Of a stretch of 64,000 nucleotides of DNA, positions 37,184 to 49,323 are shown piece after piece. This DNA comes from Takakia lepidozioides. Lineage: Eukaryota > Streptophyta > Takakiopsida > Takakiales > Takakiaceae. Below the pieces are notes generated by a model that did not search any database, was not told the origin of the DNA, and saw only the letters and a program-made list of their open reading frames with translations. Position 1 is the stretch's first letter; each line of letters starts with the position of its first letter. The DNA lies in contig CM060734.1 in assembly GCA_030704615.1 (NCBI GenBank), positions 40,440,042 through 40,504,041 on the forward strand, in the 5' to 3' direction. A program made the translations under genes and the position numbers.

Positions 37184-40100
37184 ATGGCGAGCACAAAGGG
37201 CCCAGCACCGGACCCTGTTGCTGTGCTACGCGGTCACCGTGCTGCTGTCAATGTTGTGGCATTCCACCAGCCCTCTGCCACCCTTCTTTCTGGGTCCGTA
37301 TTTTCTTCCATAAGCATACAGTTGTTTCCACCCACTCGATTGTAATTTGTTAATTACTCCTGAAGCATTCTTCTGTCACATTATCTCAGGCTTTGTGAAA
37401 TTTTATAGAGTCTGTACTTCACTCAATCCATCTCAGGACAACATTTGCAGAAAGAAAGAGCCATGGCAAGAAACGTCCAATCTGCTTTCAACATGCAAGA
37501 GTGCCAACTATTGTTGGAGGCTTTAGACATATTCGGTTGATGGATGCATAGTCATAGGGGTTATGTGATTCTGCCATCGTCCCAGGGAAATGTGTATGAG
37601 AATTTCATTATGCATTTCAGACGCTGTTTGGTGTGAAGGAATACAAAGTGTATGACACTCATGCTCACCAGGCCTGAAATTCTATGCTTGCGAGTAATGA
37701 TGACAGCGTCACTCGCCGAGGGATTCTTAACCCAAGTGGTGAAAATTGGGGCATGTTACTTTGGATCCTACGTCGTAGACCTTGACTGATGATGTTGATG
37801 ATTCGGGGCCCCAAGCAAGGGATCCCTGTTGGGCCTGTGAATTCTCTACCAAAGTCTCGTTTTGCCTAACAAGACTTCAGCTCCATCGTCTTTGGCAAGT
37901 TTTGATGTATCGTCCTGCTTCAAGGTAGTTAGCAAGCATGATGACAAGATGGGCATCGCCTCTGAAGTAGGGCATCTTCATCTCTGAGTGCTGGCCATCA
38001 GCCATAACATTGGAGACATACTGAGGGACATGAAAATTGCAGGGATGCGGATGGGGACCTGAAGATTTGGGATTTGGTGAGGCATAGGCCCCTGTCTTCT
38101 TCAAGGTACAGTGGATCAAGAGACTTAGCTGCTGTTTGTTGCACTGTTCATTATGAAATAAGTAATGATCCAAGGTTTGTGAGGTCATTTCTCGATCCTG
38201 GCCTCATCCTAAGGTGATCTTAAACGTGTGGCAAAGGCCAGGGTCACCTTGATTCACAGCAAAACAAATGCCCATCTGCAGGGGAAATAGTTACTGAGGT
38301 TAAGCATATGCCAATGGAGAGGCCTATTGGTAGGCACTTGCACCACATGAGAGGCTGGGTGGAAATCCACTGATTTGGAATAAGGGGCCAAACATCCTCG
38401 AATGATTGTTTTGATTATTTTTTTCCTTACGGAAGCAGTGGCCCATCAATTTTGAGGTAGCTGTTCAGCTTGTGGATGCAGTCTTTTCCTTGTCTCTTCT
38501 TGTGCAGATGGTTGCTTTGGAGCAAATCTACATCTATTCAGAAATGTCTGTGTTTTGTGGGTGCAAATCTAGTGTTAAATGCTACAGTGGTTTTGCAGAG
38601 TGCACAGTCCAGCTGCTGGGGTGATTGGTATAGGAGTGTGCAATGCACTGGGCTATAGAGTTCTGAGGTGAGCTGTTCCTCAACCTTCTGATGTTATTAG
38701 GTGTCCAGCGAGTAAAGTTTCTCCACATTCTTCAACTGTCATTTGGATATGACCGGCACTGTCATAGTGGTCAAGTCTTGTTTCTCCAATAGGAAGGTGG
38801 AGTCGAACCAGGTGGAACAGGTGCTGTCACGTAGTTTTCTCAAAACTAGGACATTTAACTGATGGGCTAGCAAGTTTTTAAATGGGTATTGGTCTTTGGC
38901 AGCCAAGGTCGGGATGGAACTGTGAAGTGCTGGCAGCTGACTGAATCGTCCTTGTCGAGGTGCCACTTAAGTACTCCTATTCTGGTGCTTTCTTAGCTTG
39001 CAAATGTGTGTAGGGATGTGCTGACCATTGTCAAAGTGCTTTATTTCCAGCACTTCCCTCAGTTGTTGCACTTCTTTGTCACTTGAGGACTTTCCAAGTT
39101 GCCACCAAATTAGCTAGCTGTGCCTCTTCATGAGCGACAGAGTTGGTGACTGTCACATGCAGGCAACCTTTGCTCACTATCAAGACAGAGGCATATCACT
39201 TTTGCAAGCTCTCTCTTGCCACCACAAAAATTGAACCTGAAGGAGACGATGTACTGGAGTTCACATCACCACAGCAATCAGCACATTTACAGAGCCCATT
39301 CCTTGAAGATGACATGACACATACAGAAATGAGTGAGCGAAATTCCAAGACACCTTGTTCAGATACTGGTGCCCAAACTCAAGCAGATGACAAGCTTGCT
39401 TCTGCTACAGAAACAGGTAGGAAAGATCAAGATATGAGAATGGTATGACTATTCACTTTGGGAATGCTTGTGAATGTTTTGATTTACCGGAAAATACAAG
39501 AAATTCTTGCTATGCAGTTCGCTGCTCACTGATATGATAGTGGTGGATGGGAACTGAATGGAGTGGGCAGTGGGCGTGGGGAATGCAAGCATTGGGAGAG
39601 GTAGAGTGCTCATGGCGATTGCAGGAAAGGAGCCGTCTGCGGTAGGGCTAATCATTCTGCTCTGACGTGTTACTTAATATGAAGGGGATACTGGCTGGGT
39701 GTCTTCTTGAAATTCTCTATGACATACTACTGACAGTTCATGAGAGGAAGATTGTCAACATTACATGCGATGGAATGGGATGGTGCAGGTAGAGATGTGG
39801 GACCTTGATGCAGGCAAATGTGCGCAACAGCTTACCTCCTCATCTTCATCAGGTCGCGTCATAACTGCTCCCTATGCTCATCTCGCTTTTCTGACTCCAT
39901 TTCAATGTGACCTGACATGATGTCCATGCCTGGGTTTCTGAATGCAGGAATGTGTATGGCCTTGCAAGCCTTCGTTCAGCCTGAAGCACAGGGCGTTTGC
40001 ATGGTGGTTGCTGGGTTAGTAGCAAAGGTCACATGCCTTCTAGTGACTTGGCTTTCTGATAGCAAGACTGTTTGTCATAGCATACCTTGTTGTTTTTTGA

Positions 40101-41775
40101 GTTTCTAATTTGTCAAAAGAAATGATTCTGCAGAGACTAGGGCTTAAATCACTCATGTCAAGAGCGAGTATGGTGATTTGAATCCAGGTCATGTGGTAAA
40201 CCATGATATCCGTGACATATCTTTATGAAGTATCCGTCAGTGACATTTTGAACCCAGGGGCATGGTACCCTTGGGTGAAATGTCTAGAGCCTTGGCTAGG
40301 AGCAATTGACCAGCGTCTATGGGATCCCCATAAGACCACAGGGTCTTCTTTTGGACATTAGTAGCTAATACCATAAACATCAGGGTCATCGTCATTGCTG
40401 ATAAATTGAGAAAATGTTGCAGTTACGAAGATGGAACGATGTCCGTGTGGGACATGCGCAATGTAGCAGCACCCCTGCTGCAAGCCAGGCTGCACACTGA
40501 GCCAGGTGAGCGATTGTTAGTAAGTTTGATCTGGGTGCATGCTCGTGCATCTATGTTCATGTAAGCTCCATCTCACTAGGTTGTTGTACATTGCATTGCA
40601 GTGTTGAGCATTGCCATGGATGGAGCAGGAGTAGGTGGTGTGTCAGGCTCTGCAGATAGCAACACAGTGTTTTTTGTTCTCGACTACCAAGTGGTGCGTG
40701 TGCTCCATATCATCTATCTTGGCATGCAAGCATGCCTGGGCGGCTGCTGTGGCCAGTAATCTTGGTAGTGAAAGTAAGGCTAGTCAGGATGTAATTGGTA
40801 TTGGTCCCTGAAATAGGTACTTCCCGGACTTGTATCCAGTCCCATGTCCAACTCAAGTGTGAAATTGGGAAATGACTGCTCTTGGGGTTTGTATTGGGAC
40901 TGCTTGCTCTGGACCCCTGCTGCCATTCTAACTTGCGGTTGACTGGGTTAAGTGCAGAATAAGTGTGTTGTGAAGAAACAATTTAGCGGTCAACCTGGCA
41001 TTGGAGATATTGCAATTCGTAATGATGACAAGCTTGTTGCCACTGCTGGTTGGGATCACCGGTACGCAGACCATGGTGACCTTGTCTTTATGTACGCCCT
41101 GGTGTCAGAGGGCTCTCACTGAAGTGCTTTTACACCAGGGCCACTCTTGACTGAACTTATGTCCTAACATATGCTGAACACGTGTAACTTGTGGTTCTTC
41201 ATGCAAGCCTTTTATAGCTCTCAGTCTAGTGCATTGCCATCAACTTACAGCATGGTTGGCAACACACTTCTCTTTGATGCAATAATGTACAGAATTGAGA
41301 TTCCTCGCATAAAAACATGGAGGGAAGGGGTGTGACAGGGTCCGTGTGTATGACTATCAGCGCAGAAGACCTCTAGCTATCCTCAAGTACCACTCATCTT
41401 CGGTACTATTTCAACCATCCACACACCCTTGGTTACAGTCCACGAACACTTGGATGCCCATGATTGTTAACTCAGCTAGACATGATAGCAACCTCAAGAC
41501 ACATGCTTGTCTGGACTGTGGCGGTAGTTTGCTATTGTGTTGTCCATTTCTCGTCAATATTGCTTTCTTTGGCTTTCAAGTAGCTGTACTGGAGCCCCTG
41601 TTAAGACTCCACTGGTATCTCTTCCCTGGCACTTAGTCTGAAATGCTTCACTAATGCTGAAAATTGGTGTAGGAAACAGGTGACCGGAGTTACTTTCTCT
41701 GAGGACAGGAGATGGATGGCATCATCATCAAGAGATGCTACAGTCGCCCTATGGTCCTTGTACCCTCCTGTATAG
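37184..41775 (+). CDS. DSE1: WD40 protein of the TANMEI/DSE1 (GNB1L, ASTRA-1-like) family
   Basis: Thirteen exons with matching phases give about 387 residues, the family's length: 37184-37293, 38043-38105, 38599-38667, 38903-38959, 39163-39416, 39601-39641, 39789-39852, 39948-40014, 40423-40505, 40602-40693, 40958-41061, 41339-41402, 41680-41775. Exon 6 could instead start at 39571 in the same phase, adding 10 residues. WD-repeat blades in order: DPVAVLRGHRAAVNVVAFHQ, DGDLKIWDL, QGRDGTVKCWQL, AYHFCKLSL, VEMWDLDAGK, YEDGTMSVWDMRN, a SIAMDG...SADSN blade, AGWDHRVRVYDYQ, RDATVALWSLYPP at the end. In Arabidopsis this gene (TAN/DSE1) is needed for embryo development and plasmodesmatal limits; animal GNB1L works in PIKK stability. 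The role here is by homology only. Exon 5 carries an acidic, low-complexity insert. Confidence 0.92.
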
Positions 41776-44184
41776 AGGACATGCACAACCCAGTGGAGAA
41801 AACAATGTCACTCCTCAAGTACGTAGATGGTGTTCACCATTATCTGCCTTGCAACCTAGAGACAGTCCGACTTACTTCCCTGAAGCTTGTTGACATCTTG
41901 GCTGAATGTTGTGGGATGCTAAAATCAAGGCATGTAGAGGTCCAATCATTTTGTTGTCATTCCATGGAACAGAATGGCGGGATGACGCCCTATCTAGGCA
42001 TGTCAGACTGTCATGGTTCCTGAGATAGATTGCAGCATCCCTCTCATGCGGGACTGGCTGTGGTTTAGTGGGAGATGACTGAACTCTTTTATAATGGTCA
42101 CTACAAGAGTTTCTGGGGAGAGTCGAAAGCCAAGTACTTGAGAGAACAGGCAGCAATCAGCAAATTTGTTTTGAAGGGCAACGGAGGCTGAAGTGCATTG
42201 AAAGGACGAGGAAAAAATAATAACGTGAGGCCATGAGGCTTACAAAGGGGATACCACACACATGGCCAGGCCGCTCAGCAAAGAGACAAAAAAAACCTAG
42301 GAGGCCAAATCAAAACTTAGTTGATCACTAAATTTGGAGTAGCTCAGCAGTGACGCCATTTGACCTCTCCATCTTCGCCTTAAGTTGGAGAGTTCCCAAT
42401 CTTGGGGGAGTTTTTCCATCCAAGCAACGCATGTGTCAGAAATACAGGTGCAGATGATGCTGCTCTTGCAGTTTCCAGGAGAAACCAAATGCCTTGAGAG
42501 GGTTTTTGCACACTGACCCATCTTTAAAGAAAAAAGAAAATTAATATCATTTTTTGAAAAAAATAAAAATTACCCTTCAGGACGTTTGTTTTGTTTTGTT
42601 TTGTTTTGTAGCGTTGTTGAGATCTCCCAAACCATGGGGCCCCAGCCCCGGTGCTTGGTGTCGTTGGAAAGCCCTCGATGAGGAGGGGTGCACCGGCTTG
42701 GTCTCATGATTTTTGGACCTACGGTGTGGGAGATGTGGAATTTCAGTTACTTTGGGTTGCTGGAAATTCGGGAAAAGTAGCAAAGTGGACTTTCCTGGAG
42801 CAGTGATTGGTCCTTCACGTAGGAGATTTGGAATTTCAGTATTTTTGGACGCTGGAAATTCGCGAAAAATAACAAAGTGGATATATCAATATATTAAGCC
42901 TCGATAGGGAAGATTGCAAAATTAGCAAAGTGGGCTTTGGGATTGCACTTGGACGTAGGCAACATTGGATGCTGGAGGTCGCACTTGGACCTCTATATGG
43001 GAGACGCACATGGATACATAGGAGATTGCACTTGGGCTTAGATTTCCAATTCTTCACACATGGGCCAATGGCACAAGCTACCCTAGATCTCGCAAACAGT
43101 GGGGTCTCTGGACACATAGGGGATTGCACTTGGACATAGATGATAGTGGACACTTGGGCCAACGGCATAGGTTACCCTAGTAATCTTTTATCTCAAGGGC
43201 TACTTCCCCTTTTCTTTAAAATAAAATAAAATAAAACGAACTTGAGGTTCAAGGGAAAAAAGAACCTTGAGGTATTGTAGTAGGTTTGGCTCGGCCCCGA
43301 AAATGAAGAGCGAGGCACCACAGACAAACAAGATACGCGAGGGGACACGGATGTAAATCTGTGTAGGAGCTTTCATTTAATTAAAATCTTTTTAAATGAC
43401 TGCCTTTGTGCATTCTTTTTCTTTCTTTTTTTCTTGTTTTTGAGAGAACAGGGGACAGTGCCCTGAATTTAGTTTTTATTTGAATTATTTTGGGGAAAAA
43501 AATTAAAACCTCAATTGGCACAGGGCCACCATAAGGCCAATACACACGGCGAACCGTAACGGATACCCCAGAGAACAGTAACGATTAGCAGAGCTAAGCT
43601 GAGAGATTGATGCTGAAAAACATTGCAGGAACAATTCCTTGAAGAAAGATTTCAACCAAGATGTTATTCAAGGTTAAGATAAACAAGACTAGACCAATAA
43701 ATGGGTTGTAGTCTAAGAACGTAGAGTTTTACATATCTCCGACATAATCATGCTGGATTCAAGTGACCACTGCTTAGAAACAGATAAACTGAGTCGATGA
43801 GGAGAGACGAGTCTATCTGAGGTAAGATAGTCTAGTCTTCGTGGAGGTTTTAACGTGTTTCCAATTGATGTCTGCTTTGTCAAATTTTGGGGAAGCGGAA
43901 GAGGAGGGTCCACTGCCATCGAGTAGGGATCTGCTTCGCAGGAGTCTGCCCCAGAGCATCTGCAAATGAGCCCCCTTCTGCCCCAGGTTGATCTAAAGCG
44001 GTCGAAGAGATAAAGATGACGTTTAGGGGCTCTGGCGATCTCTGCACTCACCATTTTCCAAGCAAGCTCAGCTGCAATGGTGAGGTCAAAATAACGTAAG
44101 GAATTTCCAAAAAAACTCCTTTGTATTTCAAGTGGGCTTATTTCGTGGAATAAAGTGCCAGGCTGGCTAGTAGCGTTACGAACT
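41776..44184. other. intergenic, repetitive, no gene seen
   Basis: Contains the 3' UTR of the WD40 gene, a (TTTTG)n tract at 42586-42608, short direct repeats at 42728-42884 and an (AAAAT)n tract near 43217. A 113-codon minus frame (43713-44054) has no recognisable domain. Confidence 0.45.
42728..42884. repeat. two ~63-bp direct repeats
   Basis: Units at 42728-42790 and 42822-42884 share GGAGAT-TGGAATTTCAGT and GCTGGAAATTCG-GAAAA followed by CAAAGTGGA. Looser CACTTGGAC/GGAGATTGCACTTGG phrases continue to about 43140. Confidence 0.65.
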
Positions 44185-44270
44185 GCTGCTAGGGGGGTAT
44201 TCTGTTCCTACCTGCGCTCCCAGACCCCCGAAGGGTCGAGGGCAGGTAGGAACAGAATACCCCCAGTAGC
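44185..44270. repeat. long near-perfect hairpin
   Basis: The left arm (44185-44215) and the right arm (44242-44270) pair over about 29 bp. The perfect core is GGGGTATTCTGTTCCTACCTGC. The loop of 26 bp itself contains the palindromic ACCCCCGAAGGGT-like fold. There is no coding context. It may be a miniature inverted-repeat element, two abutting transposon ends, or a transcribed hairpin. Confidence 0.75.
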
Positions 44271-44695
44271 TAAGCGCCACGTGGGGAAGCTATCGTGAGT
44301 AGCGCACACAAAGCCCATGTTCCCCACTTCCACCAGAGGTGGGGGACGTGGGGGGACGTGGGGGGATTATGGAAGATAATCCCACCCAGAAAAAAGAAAG
44401 CCATAAAGTCGACCAAAAGAAAATTACGACAGCAAAGCCCTCCCCTTCCCTCTCCGAGCAGCGGCCCTTGCCCTGGCCCTATCAAAGCCGTGGTGGAGCC
44501 TTCCAGGCTGTACGGTCCGCTCGTTGCTCCTGCAATGCATCCCTATACTTAACACCTGCCACTTGCAAAAATCCCATACTCTCACACCTGTACAATGTAC
44601 ACTAGCTACCCCCCAGAAAAACCACTAGTCTCACCCCATTACTAACCCGCGGCTTGGACCTCCCCTTGTGATGATTGGTGAACAACTAACTTAGA

Positions 44696-44892
44696 GATGA
44701 AGATAAAGATAAAGATAAAATTTCTTTAATGTCCAATGAATTTACAAAGCCTACTGCTCAACACACAGGCCATCGAGGGCCCAATGGACAGTCTGAAGGC
44801 ACATGTTGAAGAATTGAACCCAGGATCACCTAGGTTATGCACAGGCAAGGCACAAACACCCAACCACTGGGCTACCTACTCAAGTGATGAAG
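44696..44892 (-). mobile_element. tRNA-derived SINE, copy 2, with target duplication
   Basis: The same element as 27395-27582. On the minus strand: A-box TAGCCCAGTGG (plus 44864-44874), B-box GGTTCAATTC (plus 44811-44820) and a tail of (TTTATC)n (plus 44701-44720). GATGAAG occurs at 44696-44702 and again at 44886-44892, consistent with a target-site duplication. The B-box here is closer to the polymerase III consensus than in copy 1. Confidence 0.8.
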
Positions 44893-46198
44893 CAAAGTTT
44901 GGATAAGATGAAGACTTCTAACTACAAGTTCGCAAAGCTCGCTTGGCAGGGTTATTTTTTCCTTGTGTACTTTCTCTGCTTAATGCAATTGTGTTGGATG
45001 GATATATCTAGTTGAACCTCCGTATGGAATACTAATATGAGTACATGTATTGAAGAACATACCAGTTGGGTATGACTCAGTATGAAGGAGCTAGTCTACC
45101 CAAGTGATACATGAAGTAGGAAGTAGGTATGTCTTTAGAATTTCACACGCATATACCAGACCATCTGGGTAACACACTCTGCAATGTGGTGCGGTGAGTT
45201 TATGTGGATGGAGCTAGGTCTGAATATAGAGTGGCATAGGTTTCTGCCCCTATGCTGCCCAGCTGAAACATGTTACAAAATGATCCAAGTACTAAGAGCC
45301 ACGACTAAATAATCATACCTTTAAACTATATCTGAATTTATTTTGCGGAGATCATGTGAGCTTAATGATCGATCTCAGAAATGGTTTTTGACATCACGAC
45401 ATATTGATATAAATGAAATGTCAATAGAAATACCATACTACTGCTCATATACCCCAAGTATAAAAATAAACAAGCCGCAAACTGCGAGAGGCTCTGTCCA
45501 TTGAAGCAACAATTTATCTCTCATGGAAAAACCCATTGGGACAAAACACACGAGGAAGAAAACCTTACGCGACAAAAAAGTTGGAACACCATGCTACACT
45601 AACTCGAATTCATGAAACACAAGAAATCTAGATAAAGATTTCAAATTAAAAGTCTAAGTACATGAAATTCAGAAATTTAGAATAAGTTAGGAGGAGACGC
45701 GGCGATGGCGGAGCTGCGAGACAACCTCCAACGGTCATTGCACCTCTATCCTTCACCACCATCGCCTCGTTTCCTCTCCTTAGTTCTACAGCTCTATGTC
45801 CTTCAGCTTCCTCTCACGGTTGGCTTCCTATTGATATGCAAAATATCCTCCTAAGATGATATCTGAAACCATCTTATGGTTTTGATTTTTGGCTTCAAAG
45901 TCGAGAAAGAACCCCAACGGTCTCTTCATCTCTCCCACCTTCTTGCCTCGATTGTCCCACCATTGACTGGGGTCAGAAAAATATTCATTCCACAACTTCT
46001 CCTCGTCTGTGTTACCTGTTTCTGATACTTTCCTGTTGTCACATTGGCAGAATCATGTCAAAGTCACTCCAAACTATCAAAGCTTCACTCAACCAGCTAA
46101 CTTGCATAATTCAGACATGAATAATTAGGGGCGATTCTGATAAGAGGGGAAAACAAGGTGAAATTGAAGAAGGTGCCTTCATTAGCAGTCATTACACT
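44893..46198. other. no gene seen
   Basis: AT-rich, with short frames. A phrase near 45470-45525 (ACAAGCCGCAAACTGCGAGAGGC) recurs at 61250-61290, so part of it is dispersed repeat. Confidence 0.45.
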
Positions 46199-46402
46199 CT
46201 ATCCTTTACTCAGCCATATTGTTGAACACTCCCTGTCCACAAGGGTATTGTTCAGAATGACATCTGCCACAATTCCAGCTTTGATGATGCAACCATGGAC
46301 CTCTTTGCCCTTCCCCAGCAAGCTCGCACATGCACTACAAACGCAAACAACTGGTTGTGGCAAACTGGGAGCAATATGTGTCAGAAGAAACCACTTATAC
46401 AA
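46199..46402 (-). pseudogene. PPR-repeat fragment
   Basis: Reads VCVCSACASLLGKGKEVHGC and IIKAGIVADVILNNTLVD, the S/P-motif pattern of PLS-type plant PPR proteins (ACAxLxxGxxVHxxIIKxGxxxDVxxxNxLVDMY). After LVD the frame passes directly into the antisense of a GVFNNMAE segment in another frame, so about 15 residues (MYxKCGxIxxA) are missing. No start, no DYW end. Dead fragment. Confidence 0.7.
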
Positions 46403-46730
46403 ATCTACAGCTTACAAGCTGTCTCTATCCTCAAAATTGGCAGCACATCACCCGCTGCTATGACATATATTGCCCTAGACACACATTGCCCTAATTGCCA
46501 TCCCCCAAGATGCTACCCCCACCAGACTTCTCTCACTTAGGTCCTTGCAAGGCTGACTTCCAGCTTTGACTCTGTGCATGGGGCCTATCGGACAACATAC
46601 ACCAGCAAGCCCTCCCCCTATCCTGCATCAACTCATCTCAGTCTTATCAACTGCACAACATATGATGGGAGTGAGTGCAACATGGGAAAGAGCCACAACA
46701 CATGATGAGCTGTAGGGAAGAAGCAACATC

Positions 46731-47728
46731 GTGCAAGTAAAGCAAATGATGAAGCAGAAAGACGAGGCAACATGGGAGAAGGGAAAATGGGGTCCAAGGG
46801 CTGAGAAGGTCAACTGGTCAACAATGAGGAACTGGCTCTGGAGCACTATGTTGATGATTAAAGAGAGCAGCAAATACATGTGGGGCATCGCAGCAAAGTG
46901 CATGCCAACGAGGGTCAGAATAGTGCAAGAAAGACTCCACGGATGGTGGGCAGCCAAGGGAGATGCAGTGAGACAATGCACTCATGGCAAGGGAGCTGCC
47001 AAGACAAAACTGTTGATTAGGCTACGGAGAAAAAGGAAATCACAAGATCAACTACGAGGAAAAGTAGCAATTCAAGCATGGGAGCTGCTGCTAAAACATG
47101 AGGAGGAAGACATACGAGGTGAAGCATCAAGGGAACCAGTAGGAGATGAGGAAGATGGAGCACACTTTCTTGTCAAAGGTTGGCGGCGAAGAATGCAACC
47201 CAGCAATCAGAAAGTGAGGCACCCGAGGCTGGACTGCTGCAAAGAGGTATAAAGACAGGAGCTGAGAATGAGATGTTGCCTTTCGTTGAAGTTCCCCACA
47301 CAAGGGCTGTTTGGCAAGCAAAACCCCAGGCAAGGATGAGAGGTGAATCTGGGATAAAACCAGCAGCTGGGAGTGAGGAAAGACACAAGGAAGGGCAGCA
47401 ATACCTTGTCAAATCTGAGGGTGATGGCTGGAGAAAATTAAACAAGGACTGGAAGTATGGGAGCAGCAATCGCATGAAGAAAAATCTGCCTGAGAGGTTG
47501 AAGAGTGAAAGGGAGGAAGACATGCACCTCGCTTATGAAAAGTGGAAGGGCAGGGTAGAAAACCTGATGCCTGAAATTGATGGGAGCTCGTGGGAGACTC
47601 TGCCAAGAAGACTCCAATCAGCTGTTGCCAACAATCGGACCAGTGAAAGATCGCCCTTGGCTGGCGCAACACCACAAAATAAGTGCAGCCCTGATAGCAT
47701 GGTGAGTGGGGCACCAACAGAGCCATAA
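46731..47728 (+). CDS. two overlapping unassigned ORFs
   Basis: Frames 46731-47252 (173 codons) and 47180-47728 (182 codons) are basic and Glu/Lys-rich. The DNA is purine-rich on this strand, which by itself depletes stop codons, and similarly long frames exist on the opposite strand. Phrases such as EREEDMHLAYEKWKGRVENL and SSWETLPRRLQ partly recur at 47833-48021 (ERQLWETLPRPK), which suggests old internal duplication. I recognise no family. They may be exons of one unknown gene or chance frames. Confidence 0.3.
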
Positions 47729-47832
47729 AATGAGGGAGAAGGAGGAGACTTCCCTGCCAAGAAAGTCAATGCGGGCCTGCACTGACATGCAAGGAAAGGG
47801 ACACCGTAAGTGTTGCCAACAGATGTAAATCA

Positions 47833-48021
47833 GTGCTCATTCATTCGAAAGCACCACGGGAGATGAAGGAAAAGACACCTGCAGGGACGTTGAAGCATAA
47901 AAGAGGAGAGCACTTCACTTGGGAAGAAAGTGAAGCATTGGAGAACGAGGCTGATGACTGGCAGTCTGAAAAGGAAAGGCAGTTGTGGGAAACCCTGCCA
48001 AGACCCAAGACAACCATATAG
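47833..48021 (+). CDS. unassigned short ORF
   Basis: Sixty-two codons, with GEHFTWEESEALENEADDWQ and WETLPRPK. The WETLP motif links it to the ORF ending at 47728. No known domain. Confidence 0.25.
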   Translation: MLIHSKAPREMKEKTPAGTLKHKRGEHFTWEESEALENEADDWQSEKERQLWETLPRPKTTI

Positions 48022-48991
48022 AGAGAATCAAGCAGGTGGGAACTGCCCTTCATTGGGGTGGTGCAAACAAGAGCAAGACCAGGAGCTGAACCACATGAGA
48101 AGATAGTATGTCATCACAGATGGAGACCCTGGAAAATGCTCTGCCCAGGAGATGAAGAACATTAGACAACTAGAATCGTGGGGGGCTGAATATGCTCTGC
48201 AGTCAACTTGGCTTGTTGAATGCTTGCATAAGAGATGAGGGGTTGCTGTCAGTACACGGCATCGAGTTCATCAAATCCTACAACAGCCCACCATCGCTGC
48301 CCACTGCTTACAAACTGCCACAAAAACAGTTTCACAGGACTTACAGATGATTGGTGGAAGGCAAGGCCCCTCGCCATGGGCCAGATTAATTGTATGTTGT
48401 AGCCCAGAACAACGACGGGAAGTCATCTAGGGCAGCAAACCCCATCTTGGCAGCGTCTTTTGTGTGAGAGAAGTCAAGCTGAACCTGCTCATCATATCGA
48501 GTGGGATGACCAGATATAAAGCTGCCAAGCCAACCACACTCATATTCGCACTCAAGCAACATAAGCTGGAGCCATTTTCAGATTATGAGTACCCGTGTTT
48601 TAAGAATATAAAGGACTTCTTCAACTTGCGGTGAACGGGCAGAAAACTTCACAATGTGCAGCAGATTAATGGACCAAGATGCGGAGCTGAATTGGGTATC
48701 CAATTAGGCAATGCTGGTTTCAAAACCCCGTTCCATCCCTGCGTTTCGAAGATCTGGCTTGAATGGGCACACTCCGGCAGTGGAAGGCTCACGGAGTAAT
48801 GAGTTTGGGCTGATATGCATGCTGACATGCCATGCCGGTGAAAAGAACAACGTTCTGAGTGGCGATTGTGATCTCAAAATCTGCCCCTGCATTCAAGCTG
48901 ATTTCTCTCTCGAGCAGAGCCGCCTTGTGGATGTTCCAGCCAGTGTCCAAAAACAGCTCAAGTGCAAGACAACAACATCAGCAAGGCATGG
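48022..48991. other. no assignable gene
   Basis: A 94-codon plus frame at 48711-48995 (with several Cys) has no recognised motif. A METLENALPRR-like phrase near 48119 continues the WETLP-type repetition noted upstream. Otherwise I see nothing. Confidence 0.35.
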
Positions 48992-49323
48992 TTAGCTAAG
49001 CAAGGTCATGGTGGAGAGGCATTTGAACTCTCTGAACGTAATGTGGTCGGACTTCACCCCCTCCCACATCAACTGCTCATAGGTCTCCAAAACCTGCAAT
49101 CCCCGCCCCTGTTGTGCATGTCCTGCGATCATCACTTTCCACGACACCACATTTCGCTCAGCCATATTGTTGAACACTCCCTATCTAGAAGGGTATTCAT
49201 GTTCAGAATGACATCTACCACAATTCCAGCTTTGACGATGCAACCATGGACCTCTTTGCCCTTCTCCAACAGGCTCGCACATGCACTACAAACACAAACA
49301 AACGTAATGTGCTCGGGCTTCAC
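48992..49323 (-). pseudogene. PPR-repeat fragment, tandem copy 1
   Basis: Reads FVCVCSACASLLEKGKEVHG and CIVKAGIVVDVIL, then NMAERNVVSWKVMIAGHAQQ and GLQVLETYEQLMWEGVKSDH, two neighbouring PLS-type PPR motifs in different frames. It shares with 46199-46402 the same missing piece after LLD/LVD, so both derive from one damaged ancestor. Confidence 0.7.

Noticed and set aside
47173-47769. Long minus-strand frames opposite the unassigned ORFs
   Set aside because: Leucine- and serine-rich frames arise from the pyrimidine-rich complement and show no motif.
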